Below, one piece after another: positions 23,150 to 35,979 of a stretch of 64,000 nt of DNA. The DNA lies in contig OY743183.1 of NCBI GenBank assembly GCA_963555705.1, forward strand, positions 28,803,932 through 28,867,931, read 5' to 3'. Position 1 is the stretch's first letter; every line of letters begins with the position of its first letter. A model generated the notes under the pieces. It made no database searches. It had not been told where the DNA came from and was given only the letters and a program-made list of their open reading frames with translations. A program made the translations under genes and the position numbers. The DNA is from Ligustrum vulgare (lineage: Eukaryota > Streptophyta > Magnoliopsida > Lamiales > Oleaceae).

Positions 23150-25150
23150 TTAGAGGATTAGATAACCAAGAGTCCTTATACATTAAATGGACTTAAGAGT
23201 TTGGGGATTAATACACTTCGATATGTGTGGATTCTTTGGTACTCAAGATATGAGAGAGTACAAGTAATTCATCACTTTTATTGACGATCACTCCAGATCT
23301 CAATTCTATACTTAATATCTCATTGATCTGAAATGTTGAAGAATTTCTAGAATTTTGGACAGAAGTTGAGAAGTAATTAAGAGAATCGAGATACTTCGAT
23401 TTCATCGAGGTTTGTGTATCTCTCATATGAGTTTAGGAACCATTTATCGGAAAAGGAGAACAAGGTATTACCAAATCAATGATGAGTTAACCTCGTTACT
23501 AGTTTCATTTGGGAATGTATACCGGAGATAGTCAGGTTCCTTCATAGCCTAGTACCATTGATTCGTTTCCTGAAATACCCCTAGAGTTGTGGCATGGGTG
23601 CAAGCCCAGTCTACACCACGTTCAGATTTGGAGAATTTTGGCACACTAGCTGAAAGCAAGGATTGATGAGATGTAGGCAACAATGAAGGTTTGATTATAA
23701 GGCATGCAACGAAACTAGAAATTATTTCTTCTATAATCCTCTGGTCAAGAAAGTATTTGTTGAGTACAAATGTAGCTTTCTTAGAGGATAAGGCATATGG
23801 AAGAATACAAATCAACAAGTAAAATTCTATTGGATGAGATGTTAGAACGTGGTTCAAACAACTTGATTCCAGATTTCCGCATAGAATTATTCTTGATGAT
23901 TTGGAACTTCCTACGGAACCGATGGTTGCTGATCCTAGTGGGAGAATGGGCAAGTGGTTTAACCACTATTCTTGCCTTGTGATCCCAATGGACAGGGAAA
24001 AACCAAATGTTGTAGTCGAAGTTGTTCTCACTGTTCTGTCTCTTCTTTATGTTCATAAAGAGGCAGTGAAGAGGTTGATCCAAATTAGGGATATACCAAG
24101 TAGTGGGAGGAGAGGAAGGGACTCTGTTTGGACAAAATGGAAATACACTTCCAGCGACTAATTGGAGTGGGAGGGTTGTAAGACCACCTTCTTGACTCTT
24201 ATTCTACGGAGAGTCTTTTTAGACAGTCTCTACTGAAATAAGAGAAGAACTCCTCATTTAGGGAAGTGGTAGAAGTTATAGACTTGAAATCATGGAAAGT
24301 GAATGTGAACTCGAAATTAGATTCCTAGTAATCCAACAAGTTTGGATATTTGTAGATGCAACCAATGGGGTCAAACCTATAGGGTGTGATGATTTTTAAG
24401 ATGATAAAAGAATGGTAGATGGAAAGGTTGATACCTTTAGTGTAAGGCTTATGGTTGTGGGTTTATGAAACCTTCTCGCCAATAGCCATGCAAAAGCTTA
24501 CCTGGATCTTTTATCTATTGTCGTTCATTGTGAAAATGAGGTACGACACATGGATGTCAAGATGTTGTTTCTTGAATGCATCTTGAGGAAATCATTTACA
24601 AAGTGTAATCTAATGAGTTCATATTAAAGACCATGAAAGTAAAATTTATGGCTTACAAGTTTCCAACTTTGGATTTGGGTAATTGTTCAAGATATAGTAT
24701 ATAGAATTTGATAGAACCATTGTGATACATGTTCTTAATCAAAATCTTGATAAATCTTAAGTATACTTGTGTATACAGAAAGATGAGACAGTTTTCGTGA
24801 CTATTTATTTGAATGACACTCTACTTATGTGTGAGAGTATTTTCATTAAATAGTAGTTGGCACCAGCAATTAGATTTAAAGGACTTGTAGATGACTGTCT
24901 ATTTTTTTCTAGACGTCTGTACTTTTCGGAGTGGGAGAAAAATGAAATAGAATATTCTCAAGTTTCATGTAATAATAAGATACTATCTATATTTGCAATA
25001 TTGAAGTCTTGAAAGGAATAATGTTCTTTGTGGACTTTGTCTATCTTATGAGTATTCTCCTAAGACTCATGGTAAGATAGAGAAGGTTCCTTATGCTCCG
25101 GCTATAGGAAGCCTTACTTTGCACTAGATAGGTCATATCTTATGCTGGAG
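23150..25150 (+). pseudogene. pol: Decayed copia pol remnants (integrase, RT, RNase H) in C1
   Basis: No continuous frame. Recognisable islands: near 23,205-23,300 an integrase-like 'DMCG...FIDDHS' segment; near 24,550 the RT segment 'MDVK.LFLECILEE', which in intact copia precedes the catalytic region; near 24,800 a worn version of the YVDD catalytic region; near 25,090 'VPYAPAIGSL', which marks the RT/RNase H junction of copia. The order shows Ty1/copia rather than gypsy. Dozens of stops show the protein was lost long ago, older than the LTR divergence suggests. Confidence 0.7.
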
Positions 25151-25518
25151 ATATTGTTGGTGATTATTATTTTGATCTAGGATCAGATCATTGAATAGAG
25201 GTAAAACATATACTGAATCGTTTTTTGAAAAACGAATAAATATTTGCTTATCTATTCAGTTTGTGATCTGATGGATTAAAACTAATTAAAATCTGATTTG
25301 ACTAGGACTCTCGAGAGTCGTCAAAATTGGAATATAACTGGGAGATAATGTGGTGAATTGGTTGAGTATAACACAATCTTGGATTGTTTGTTATACAACC
25401 GTGACTTACATCGAAAGGAGTTATCATCTTGGTTGAGAACATAATCATTAATGTAATGATGATGTTGACAAGATGGATGATTCGATTTTCATGTATACTC
25501 TAAGGGAAAGTGGGAGAT

Positions 25519-26930
25519 TGTTGGAATTATATATGCACATAGAGTATAATTCACGATATTTAAAATAAAATATTAATTGATTGTATTAATATGAAGTTGC
25601 GTTTGTTCACAGGTCGATTTAATATTACAAATTGAGTGTTTAAGTTGTTAAACACAGAAAGATTCAATTTGTGATTAGATCTAAAATCAACGTTCACGAT
25701 CAGTAAATAAATATGGACAATTTATTTTGATAAGATCGTTTCGGTTTTATTAAAGTCTATCTTTGACTTTGGTAATAAAATTGAGAATACGTTTGGAACG
25801 TATTGGACGGGACCACGTGAAATTAATTTGTGACATTGACCGTACAAATTTAATTTCACTTGATTATCATACGTGGGACCTTAATCCTAATCGGATAATG
25901 GACTTCGATTACTAACTTGAAGTTCTTTGAGGTATCAATGGGTGAGATCAAATTGCTGATCAATATATCGGTACTTTGGGAATTAAAGTGAACTAACGAC
26001 GAACATATATTCGTATTATGGAATCCGTCACCTTTTAGGTATGATCATAATTTCACTGGTTCTTCTAGTGGACAGTTGAATCTGAGCTCAGTAATTCGAC
26101 AGTGACTGTTGAATTCTATGATGTGATGGGATCACATCGAACTGTCAGATAGAAGATGAGAGTTGAGAATTTATGAATATTCGGAGAAGGGCATTTTGGT
26201 CATTTTAACTTGCTCAGAATATTCGAGTTGATCGACGGGGGTAACATGTAAGAACGATAAGTCAGATGATATAATTATTGATTAATTGTTTCGGTAATTT
26301 CAATTTTACTAAGAGTGCAATCTCGTTCTTTTAGTGGAATAGAACATGATTAATAAATTAATTTTGACTGATCAAGAGTTGATCGGGTCATAATTAATTT
26401 ATTGGAGCTTAGTTTAATTGGGTCCGATCAAGTTCCCTCGGTGGCTTCACTATAATGGGTTTATACAGGCTTATTAACTGTATTGGGCTGTGCAGAAATG
26501 AGCCTGGGTTATGGTACTAGGCCTGGTAGGGTTTTGGAGTGTAAAGAGGTTACAAATAGTCTCCCAAGACTGTTTTTCTTAACCTAATTGGCAAAGTGGC
26601 GAAACACACACTAAAGTATGTAGTGTGTGTTTCCTCTTTACAAAGAAACATAATCCTAGTTTAACCTAGGTCTTGAGAAAGGTGACCACGCACCTGCACA
26701 GCTGCCATTGGAGAACACCGAGGAAAGCTTGAGGGTTTGAAGCTTTGGTGAAATCAAGAAGCAGCGAAAAGAGATTATTGTAAAGCACGCTACAAGGGTA
26801 ATATCTTTTTCTTTTTATGTGCACAAAATTATTTACTCCAAGTTGAATACATAAAACAGAAAATCCTGTAACGGGATGATCTATCACAAGAAATTAATTT
26901 TTGTGAGTAGAGCAACCCTAGTTCCCAACA
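25519..26930 (+). repeat. 3' LTR of C1
   Basis: 1412 bases, TGTTGGAATTATATATGC...GTTCCCAACA, followed directly by the CATGC duplication. Confidence 0.9.
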
Positions 26931-26935
26931 CATGC

Positions 26936-27622
26936 TCGATAGAAATTAAAATTTTATAAAAGTCAAAATCAACAATTAGTTTTAATCATACATTTCATAA
27001 GATTCACAACTTCTCAATGTTTCATCAACTTTTATCAAAATATGTTAAAATATAAATTTAATCCCCACCAAATGTATTGCTTATCTCTTATAGAGTTGTA
27101 ATGAGTCACGTCGTCTTGTATTATTATTAACTTCATCGTGAATTAATAATTTGGTTTGTAAGTAACTTTATAAATATATCGTAAAGTTATTGAAATATCA
27201 ATTAGGCTTTTAGTTGAAATTTTTAGCGAACTTAATTATTTATATGTGATTTTATTTTTATTTTTAAAAAAACTTGAAATGGAAATTAATTATTTTTTTA
27301 TTACACTGATATCTGTTTATACGATTTTTGAACATTAGATCTTATATTCGTGGAACATTTACATTTTTAGTATATTCTAAATAAAAGTGAGTAAATAAAT
27401 ATTCGTACATTTTTATGGCCATTTTGCTCACAAAAGGGTTATACATGCTCTCCTTTAAACATAGATGATGGAGACAGACAGAGACTATATAGCAGGTCTT
27501 GTTTTAATTATTGAATCATGTTTAACTCAAGATAATCAAGAATTTGCTCTTTTTTCCCCCTCAACTCACGATGAGGCATAAAGAAAATGAACCCAAAACT
27601 AACGTTTAATTATAATTTTCTT
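26936..27622. other. AT-rich intergenic DNA, nothing recognised
   Basis: No open frames, transposon ends or RNA genes seen between C1 and the Tat-like element. Confidence 0.4.
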
Positions 27623-27627
27623 GAATG

Positions 27628-29812
27628 TGTTAACGAAAAAAATACACAATTTAGAGGCCCAACACGGAAGTTCAAGACATGAGTGCCATCACAAATAATA
27701 GGGCAAAGTGGAGAAGTCTGGATGATTGGACGGATATAAAGATTTTGGACGATTGGGCGATTATGCAAGATACAAGTAAAGAGGCAATTTCACAATTCAA
27801 CCCACGATGTAAGGCAACTTATTGAAGATGTTACGAACGGTTATCACTATGTGAACGGTTGGTGAGATCATAGACAGTTGATGCAATGCTGGAAGTTGAC
27901 AAGAACATGGACAACTCAAACTCGATGATCATGGAATACACTTATTTGTATGTCTAAATTAGGATTAATTATTGTCGTTTGGGAATATTTGCTAGTTAAT
28001 TTATGTTTATTTGTTTACTTTTCAGAAAATGTCCCAATTGAAGAAGAATGAAGTAATGAATGGAAAAATGACACGATTAGATGTTAATTGGAGCTAAATT
28101 GGACAAGTGAGGAGTTGGTGACGTCAACCGGGAAACATGCTTGGTGCCAAAGTGACTAAATCAGAGGTTGGAGGACCTAATTGAATGAATTAAGAGCTTG
28201 AATGGTCAAATCGAGAAGAAGATAAAGTTTGGGGACTAAATTGCAACAATCAGAAGTTGAGGACTGAAGGTGCAATTAAAAGTCAGGGACTAACTTGTAC
28301 AGCCGAGAAAATCGCGAAGTCGCGATCGCTGGTCACAAACCAAGCGATCGCGAGATGAGGCAAATTCTTAACCCGAGAGTTTTAACATCAACCACGCGAT
28401 CGCTATGGGTTCTACCACGCGGTCGCGCAGCTTTCCGGCTGGGCCGACTGTGGGCTTTTTCTCGCGATTTTCAACAGAATTTTATCTTCTTGACCTAGGT
28501 TTTCTCCAAAAGATATATATATACAACATAAGAGGCACGAAAAAGGGGACCTTTGCCTCTCCATAGAACAAGCTACAACAGAGAAATCAACATCAATTCT
28601 TGGGGAATCAAGCAGCAAAAAAGGGCGTGAATTGAAGATTTATCCAAATTTTCTTGGGATTTTCATATTATAGGTGATGAAGTTCTTTTATATTTGTGAT
28701 TTGCTATTAACTATGTATCTAGGCTAATTTTCCATCGTGCTAGGATTATGATGAAGTCTTAGACAATTATTTCATGCTTTGGTTTACTTAATCTTGTGAC
28801 AACTGGTATTTTGAGTTATTGATTCGTATTTATTTTCATCTATAATTTTGATGCATGAATTATATGATGTATGTGGTGAATTTCTATGATCGAAAGAGTG
28901 GACTTTCACTAGACTTGAATCAATAGCCATAGGGTTCGATAGGGATAGAAATATACCACTATGCCCTATGTGATCTTTTCATGTTTTGCTTGTTTAATGC
29001 TTTCCTAAATATTAGTATTCATCATAGAAATATAGGTGGATCGTAATTAGGAAAATGCTTAATTCTTGTTCGAAAGAGAGTTTTAGGCATTATAGAAACA
29101 TTGATCGTCAATAATATACCTTGTCTTGGGTTATTTGAATTAAAGTGTGAAATATCAATACTAAGATGGATTCTAAATCCTAGCACTTCATTTACATACA
29201 TTTGTTAAACAAATCTTGAAAATTCCATTTGCTTATTTATTTGATCATTAATTTTAGATTTCTTCGGTAACTTAGTCTACTCATATAGAATCTCTTATAA
29301 ATCACTGCAAATTCATTCGTTTCGGTTAAGGTTAATAATTTAAGAAAATAGATCTAACCAATCCTTGTGGGAACGACATTCGGACTCAAATCCATTTTAT
29401 TACTTGTTCGATACCGTACACTTGCGGTAAGAGTTAAAATTAGTCGGTCATTACTTAGTGCAAAGAAATGAAGAACGATTATACAAAGAAGTGAATAACA
29501 GTTAGCTATGAAACCAAGGCAGTAAATTAGAAATTAAAGTAGGCAATTAGTAGAATTGTTATATTGTAGAAAATTAGACATTTAGAAGAACCAACAAATC
29601 AAAAATCTTAAACAGGGTTGTAATTTTCATATCTTAGATTTTATTAGAACTTTATTAGTTTAATTTGTATGTTTGTTCCCCTTAAAGACATTTTGTAACT
29701 TAAGCTTTTCTAGTACAAAACAATCTTTTTTGGGACTTTGTCTCAAGAGGTTTGTCTCTTACATTTTCATATGATCCCCTTTTAATTGTTAACATAAGCG
29801 AAACAATACACA
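27628..29812 (+). repeat. 5' LTR of T1 (split by insertion)
   Basis: Begins TGTTAACG. Parts 27,628-27,931 and 29,451-~29,812 align with the two halves of the 3' LTR. The last ~10 bases are uncertain. Confidence 0.7.
27932..29450 (+). mobile_element. Solo-LTR-like insertion in the T1 5' LTR
   Basis: 1519 bases absent from the 3' LTR of T1, with TG...CA ends (TGGAATACACTT...TTAGTCGGTCA). Contains a GCGATCGC cluster (28,319-28,430), a TATA-like GATATATATATACA near 28,511, and near 29,360 a 'ccttgtgggaacgacattcggactcaaat' string like those near the ends of Tat/Athila-type LTRs. No target duplication is obvious. Best read as a solo LTR of another gypsy family. Confidence 0.55.
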
Positions 29813-32799
29813 TGCGAAATAATTTGATACGTCCAGTGGGACAATTGGTGTAAGAAAAGTTTGAAGAAAAATGCCTCAAAAAATTCTAACAAGAAGTCGA
29901 TTGCACTTCAATTTCTTCCATCTATAATTAAAGAATAAGAGGGTTAGCAAAGCCCGAACACATGAGGATCTCGTTGTCATTATGAACCTATCACAGAGTT
30001 GAGCCCTTACCATTTGTGCACTGTTGGGAGAGCTCATTGAAGACATAGTTGAACAGGTAAACTTACAAAGCATTCATACTTCAGAAAGACTTGTTTAAAA
30101 CAAAAATAGGATTTATGACAATATGGCCAAACAATTGGGCACATTGAATGAACTTATGAACAAATTGGTAGGTCAAGTATGTCAAACAAATCCTATAGGA
30201 AGTGTAATTACTTCCAAACTAAGAGTATAATAGGTAATGACTCACCAATCACGAACACAAACTCTGGTTTACTAGTCATTAATACGAGCTAAAGCCAAAA
30301 AATGCTACATATTAAACCATCAAACACGAGGGTTTCAGACTTTCTAACGCGGGAGGTGTTGGAACATTTTAATGGGGGTACCCTTAATATGAGGAAAATT
30401 TTCAGAACATAAGACAAAATGTTGTACATACTAATAGAGAACCAAATGTTATGCATGCCAATGAGGGAGGAAACCAACCCTTTAACAGTCATGTCGAAAC
30501 CACAAGGCCAAACATTGTACATCCCAATAGGGAGAAAATTCACCCTTTAATCGTAATATTGAGATAAACAATGGTCCATTTATGGATAATGTAGGGGTCA
30601 ATCATGTTAGACCACACGCACTACCTTATATACCGAGCCAGTAAAAGTTTCATTTGATCCTAATGCTATGTTAGGGGGAGCAAATAACAAAAATTTTACA
30701 AGATCAAATGGCCTTTGGAACTTGACCATCAACTCTTCCAACATACAGCAAACCTTATCCAGACTAGGTGGATCAAGCCTATCCTTGGCCTAGGGGATTT
30801 AGAGTACCCGACTTCTCTTTATTCACTAGTTTACAGGAAGTATCAACTCTAGAACAATAGGGCTTTCCATATTACAATGTGGTGAAGTTACTGATTATCA
30901 CAAGATGAGATTGTTCCCAAGTTCATTAAATAGGGTTGCTTTCTCATGATTTATTAACTTTTCAACAAACTCTGTTCAAACATGGTAACAGTTAGAGAAG
31001 TTATTTCATGTTTGATTTTATAAAACTGAATCAAAATTTACTTGACAGATCTAGCAAACTTGCATCAACTACCAAATAAATGAGTTAAATCTTTTCTTCA
31101 AAGATTTAAATGGTTAGGAGTAAATTTTTTATTATCTTGCCTGAAAAAGAATTCATCAAAATCACCAAAAATTGCTTCATTTCTGAATTAAAAGAGAGTT
31201 TCCCGATCTTTTTCAACTTAGCTCTAATGTCATCAAATATGAGCGATTATTAAGAAAATCAAAACAAATGAGGAGTTCTAGTAAAGAGACTTACTATAGA
31301 GACCCCGACGTCCATTCCATAGATATTAATAAGGATGTGACCAATGTGTGTTTGGTCGAATAGGTTAAAGGAGATACTTATGTTTGTTCCATATTAACCA
31401 AGATAGAAATATCAAATAAAGATAAACTAATAAAATAATAAAATAAAAAGGCTATGGTGTTTTCATTTGATTTAGGAAAGGCCGATATGATATTTGATTA
31501 GTAGTATAAAGACAAGAAGATAAAATTGGGCGATAAGCATAAACTGCCAAACCCTGAATTTATTAAGGGTAAAAAAATATTATAAATGACATAATGCATG
31601 GTCTCATATGAGGAATAATTGCCTAGTTTTTGGAAATGTATTGCAGAATGACATTAAAATAGGGAAAATTAATTTTGTCAAAAAAGAAGATGGCGGTGGA
31701 TGAAAATTCATTCCCACATCTAGTTGATGTTGACATGGTTTTCCAAAGTTCAACAAATAGGATCTATCAAAGTTCAAGTTGGTGGTGGATGAATGGGAGG
31801 ACGAACCATGCCCTAGTGTTTTTCAAAGATTAAAAGAATAAACTATTGATGAAGGAAATGAAAATTTATGTGTTAGATGCCAAAAGGAAATTGGAAAAGT
31901 AGTAGATAAAAAGATGGAATACAAACAAACAATTAATACCACAGAACCACTGTTGTTTAGAGAACAAATGAGATCACCTCCTGGAAGGTGCTCTCATTCG
32001 ATGAGATGAAAAGGATGCAATAGAGAAACTTACGGTCGAATGATAAGACAACAACAAAGTATGGAACATTCTAAGCCTACATAGTTCATTAGCAGGGAGA
32101 ATTAGAACACTCTTATAGTTAAGCAAAGTGGGAGGGTACAAAAATTAGTAGAAAATGCTTCAACAAGTAAACATACCGGGAAGTCAAAGTTTGAGCAAAA
32201 AAATGAAGATGAAGATGATGTTAGACAAGCAAATAACATCAAGTTTAGCACTTCACCTCGGAACATGGCCACCAGTAAATATTGGCCAATGAATTCAAGA
32301 ATAAGGAGGATGTTATAGAAGAAGCAGGCTTCACGTTAGAATGTGAGGATAATATTTCTGTTGATCCACAAGGAAATACATGAATCAGAGGACGATAAAA
32401 TGACTCACATAGAAGAAGAAGTGGACTTAGAAGCAGAATGTAGATTGAGGAGAGTATAATGTGGCAAGCTTCTCTAACAACTCTACCAAGAAGGCAATCC
32501 AGTAGTGGGCACGTTAGGCGATCCATCTGGACGATCATTCAACTAGCTCTTAATTTATGGAATGCCCAAAAGGAAAAGAAGGGTACCTCGTGCTAAAAAA
32601 TATGGGTCATCCCTAAAGATATTTCCTCTACCTACTGGTTGGGGAAAACCGCCAGTAAATTCCATGCAAGTCCATACTAAGGAAATATTGCATGTGGATA
32701 TCTAACGAAATCAAAATAAATAAGTGTAAGCAAAAGGTAGACGTTGAGTCAACAAAGAAAGTCAAGTTCAAGAAACCTTCTTTGAACCAGATTAAACAT

Positions 32800-33170
32800 T
32801 TTCAGCCCCTGTATACGAAGGCTTTAATAGATGACATTCATGTATCCAAGGTGCTCATTGATAATGGGGCAGCAATAACCACTATCCCATACAAAATAAC
32901 AAGGAAATTTACCAAGTCTGATGGAGATATCATCTCGACAAAAGTAGTATTGACCAGCTTCAATGGTGGAGCAAATTCGGTGAAAGGGGTGATGCATTTA
33001 GAGATAACAGTGGGAGTACAACCAAGACCTCGTCTTCTTCATAATAGATGGACCAAATGGTTACATTGTACTGTTAGGAAGGGATTGGATACACGATAGT
33101 CAATGCATTCCATCATCAGTTCACCAGTGTCTAGTATTCTGGAATGATAAAGGTGAAGCTAAGGTCATGC
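32800..33170 (+). pseudogene. T1 aspartic protease region
   Basis: Frame 32,692-33,099 carries 'ALIDDIHVSKVLIDNGAAITTIPY', where DNGA corresponds to the retroviral-type protease D[ST]GA active site (second residue changed to N), and 'VLTSFNGGANSVKGVMHLEITVG'. A frameshift near 33,015 follows, after which the next frame reads 'VLLGRDWIH...CIPSSVHQCLVFW', the characteristic protease end of Tat-lineage gypsy elements. Not functional. Confidence 0.75.
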
Positions 33171-33587
33171 GGTTGATCAAAGACCTTTTGTGGCAGAACC
33201 CAAATGGGCAGAAGATTCATGTACAAAGAAAATTACGGCGTCAGGGTGGTTCAAAGAGAAAAATAAACACAAGTGTTATCATAAAGCGAAGAACCTTACT
33301 CAGTGGAGGCTCTTACTAAACTATTTACTCAAATGAGGTCAAATATAGTGGCCTTCAAAGAACTAATAGTTGGCAAGCAAAAGATCTAAGAAGTGTAATC
33401 TAGAACCAATCTCAAAGTGTTCTGGCTGAAATTGTGGCCCTTAAAACCAAACTAATGGTCTATAAAAAAAATTCTGAGAAGAAATAAAAAGAGAAGAAGC
33501 ATTGGCATTATTATAAAATAAAATGGCCATATTCAACTTGGAACACAACCTACAAAGCGAGGTCAACAAGGTGGACTGTTTGGAAGA

Positions 33588-34600
33588 ATGAACCTATACA
33601 GACTTGGGGGTAATTCGATGAGGATTGAAAAGTCATGGTGTGCTCAACCACAAGATCCATTGGTGAGAATAAACATTGGAGATGAAGGAGAAGATCATCC
33701 AACCTTCATTAGCCAATTATTTGATGAAAATGTTAGTACTAAGTTAATTTCTTTATTGAAAAAATATAAAGATTGTTTTACTTGGGAATATGAACAAATT
33801 CCCGGTTTAGATATGAATTTAGTAAAACATTGATTACTTACTAAACCTAACTTCAAACCTCATAAACAACCACCTAGACATTTTGCACCCAATGTGTGGA
33901 TCGAAGTAAAGAAAGAAATAGAACAATTATTAAAAGCATGATTTATTAGAATACTCATATATGTGGAATGATTATCTAACATTATACCTGTGTTAAAAGA
34001 AGAATGGTAAAATAAGGGTGTGCATAGATTGTAGAAATTTAAATCTTGATATGCCTAGAGATGAATACCCAATGCCAACAGTAAATTCTTTAATTGATTC
34101 CACAATTGGACACACTATATATTCTTTTGTGGATATAATCAAATTTATGTAGTAGAAGAAGACATAAATAAGACTGCTTTTAGATGCTTAGGGGCCTTAG
34201 GATGTTATAAATGGGTAGTCATGCCATTCGGCCAAAAAATACTTGTTATTTTCAAATGGCAATGAATTTGATCTTTCATGACCAACTGGTGATTTTATTG
34301 AGATTTATGTGGATAATATACTGGTCAAATCACTAAGAAAAGAAGACAAATTTCACTAATTAAAATGTTCATTTGAACGAATGAGACAATACAAATTAAA
34401 GCTAAATTCTTTGAAGTGTGAATTTGGTGTAAATTCAGGTAACATTCTTGGTTTCTTAGTGCATAATAGAGGAATTGAGCTAGATAAGAGTAAAGCAAAA
34501 GCTATATTTGAAGTCAATCTTCCTAACAGTAAAAAATAGTTACAAAGATTTTTGGGACAAGTTAACTTCTTAAGGCATTTTATTTCCAATTGTGTAGGGC
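33588..34600 (+). pseudogene. T1 reverse transcriptase, decayed
   Basis: Reads in several frames: 'LISLLKKYKDCFTWEYEQIPGLDMNLVKH', 'KPHKQPPRHFAP', 'EIEQLLKA', 'CIDCRNLNLDMPRDEYPMPTVNSLID', 'FRCLGALGCYKWVVMPFG', and a worn catalytic region near 34,300 where YVDD has become unreadable. 'VNFLRHFISN' near 34,560 leads into RNase H. The DMPRDEYPMP segment is typical of the Tat/Athila branch. Many stops. Confidence 0.8.
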
Positions 34601-34609
34601 GAAACAATT

Positions 34610-35060
34610 TACAATCTTAGTAGGCAACTGAATCAATATGAATGTAATTATTCGGTTATAGAAAAGTTGTACCTAGCTCTTTATATTACATGCACAAGAT
34701 TAAGGCCTTATCTTCGATATGTAATTGTGTACTTTGTATCAAAAGTAGATTTAATCAAGTACATGTTTTCATGCCCTGTTTTACATCAAAGAATCGGACT
34801 GCGGACTTTGACTTTATCTGAGTTTGGGATAATATATATGTTCCATAAAAAGCCATTAAAAATCAAGCATTGGGAAATTTCTTAGTTGATCAACCATGTA
34901 TAGATGTTTTGAGGAATGTCGGATTATAAATTAACTTATGTGACAAAAAATCTTGGACATTATAGTTTGATGGTTCAAAGACTACTAAATGTGCATGAGT
35001 AGGCATGGTGTTAATATATCCGTTTGTGGGTAAAATCATCGATTCTTCTTAACCTTAGAC
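34610..35060 (+). pseudogene. T1 RNase H and second (archaeal-type) RNase H remnant
   Basis: 34,640-34,885 encodes 'EKLYLALYITCTRLRPYLRY', 'FVSKVDLIKYMFSCPVLHQRIG', 'LTLSEFGI', the usual RNase H tail of Tat elements. At about 34,968 follows 'FDGSKTTKC', matching the start of the additional archaeal-type RNase H (FDGSS...KGAG) known in Tat/Ogre elements. Downstream coding is lost before the 3' LTR at 35,668. Confidence 0.65.
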
Positions 35061-35979
35061 GATTTATGTACCAACAACAGATCGAATATGAGGCAATTAT
35101 TCTAGAGTTGGAATTATTGTTGGAATGGGATCAGAAAGGGGCAAATTTGTAGAGAGGGGGTTTCAATTTTATTAGCATCTACAAAAATATGGCACAAGCA
35201 AACGTTTGAACTTAATGACAAAGTAAACAAAACTTCATATGCATTAGGGGAACTGATGGCTTTCATGAAATCTCGGAAGGTAGATACGACCTTGGATGAA
35301 GAAGAAGAAATTTTAGTTGCCATGATGAATATAGGAATGAAGTTTGAAAATGAGAGTCGAGGGAAATAAACTGTGAAATCCTAAAGCGATAGCAATAAAA
35401 GGTAAAACTTTGGGGAAGAAAGACCACTCCTTTTATAGGGTAAATAAAAGAGGAAAAGTACTTAGTACTCGTTAGACCCCCCAAGTAATGGAATACGATC
35501 TTTTAGAAAATGAAACGCCAAATGAGGTCTAAAAGGTACCTTGTACTATCGTTTATATTTGCCTTATTTTTTTTCAAATGCATTAAAACACAATGTTAGG
35601 TCATGCAAATGCTTTGAGTGTGGCAAAATTAATGATTACACATTAATTGAGTCACATTTGGGGCAATTGTTAATACTAAAAGTACTCATTTCGGAGGTCC
35701 AATATGGAAGTTCAAAATATGAGAGCCCATCACAAATAATAAGACGATGTGGAAGAGTCTAGATGATTGGACGAATATAATGAATTCGGGCGATTGGGCT
35801 ATTAGACAAGATATAAGTAAAACGGTAGTTTTCACAATTCACCCCACAATCTAAGGAAGCATGTTGAAGACATTACGAACAGTTATCACAATGTGAACAA
35901 TTGGTGAAATCATTGGCAGTTGGTGCAATGCTAGTTGACGAGAATGTAGACACACTACAAGAAATCGGACCAACAGCGA

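Larger units (their letters stand above)
18496..26930 (+). mobile_element. Full-length Ty1/copia retrotransposon C1 with dead interior
   Basis: Two LTRs, 18,496-19,906 (1411 bp) and 25,519-26,930 (1412 bp), both TGTTG...CCCAACA, flanked by a perfect 5-base duplication CATGC (18,491-18,495 and 26,931-26,935). A primer-site-like TGTTATCAAAGC lies at 19,909 and a purine stretch (AAGGGAAAGTGGGAGA) before the 3' LTR. I counted roughly 40 LTR differences by eye (~3%). The interior has no long open frame, only decayed pol fragments in copia order (integrase before RT). Confidence 0.9.
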
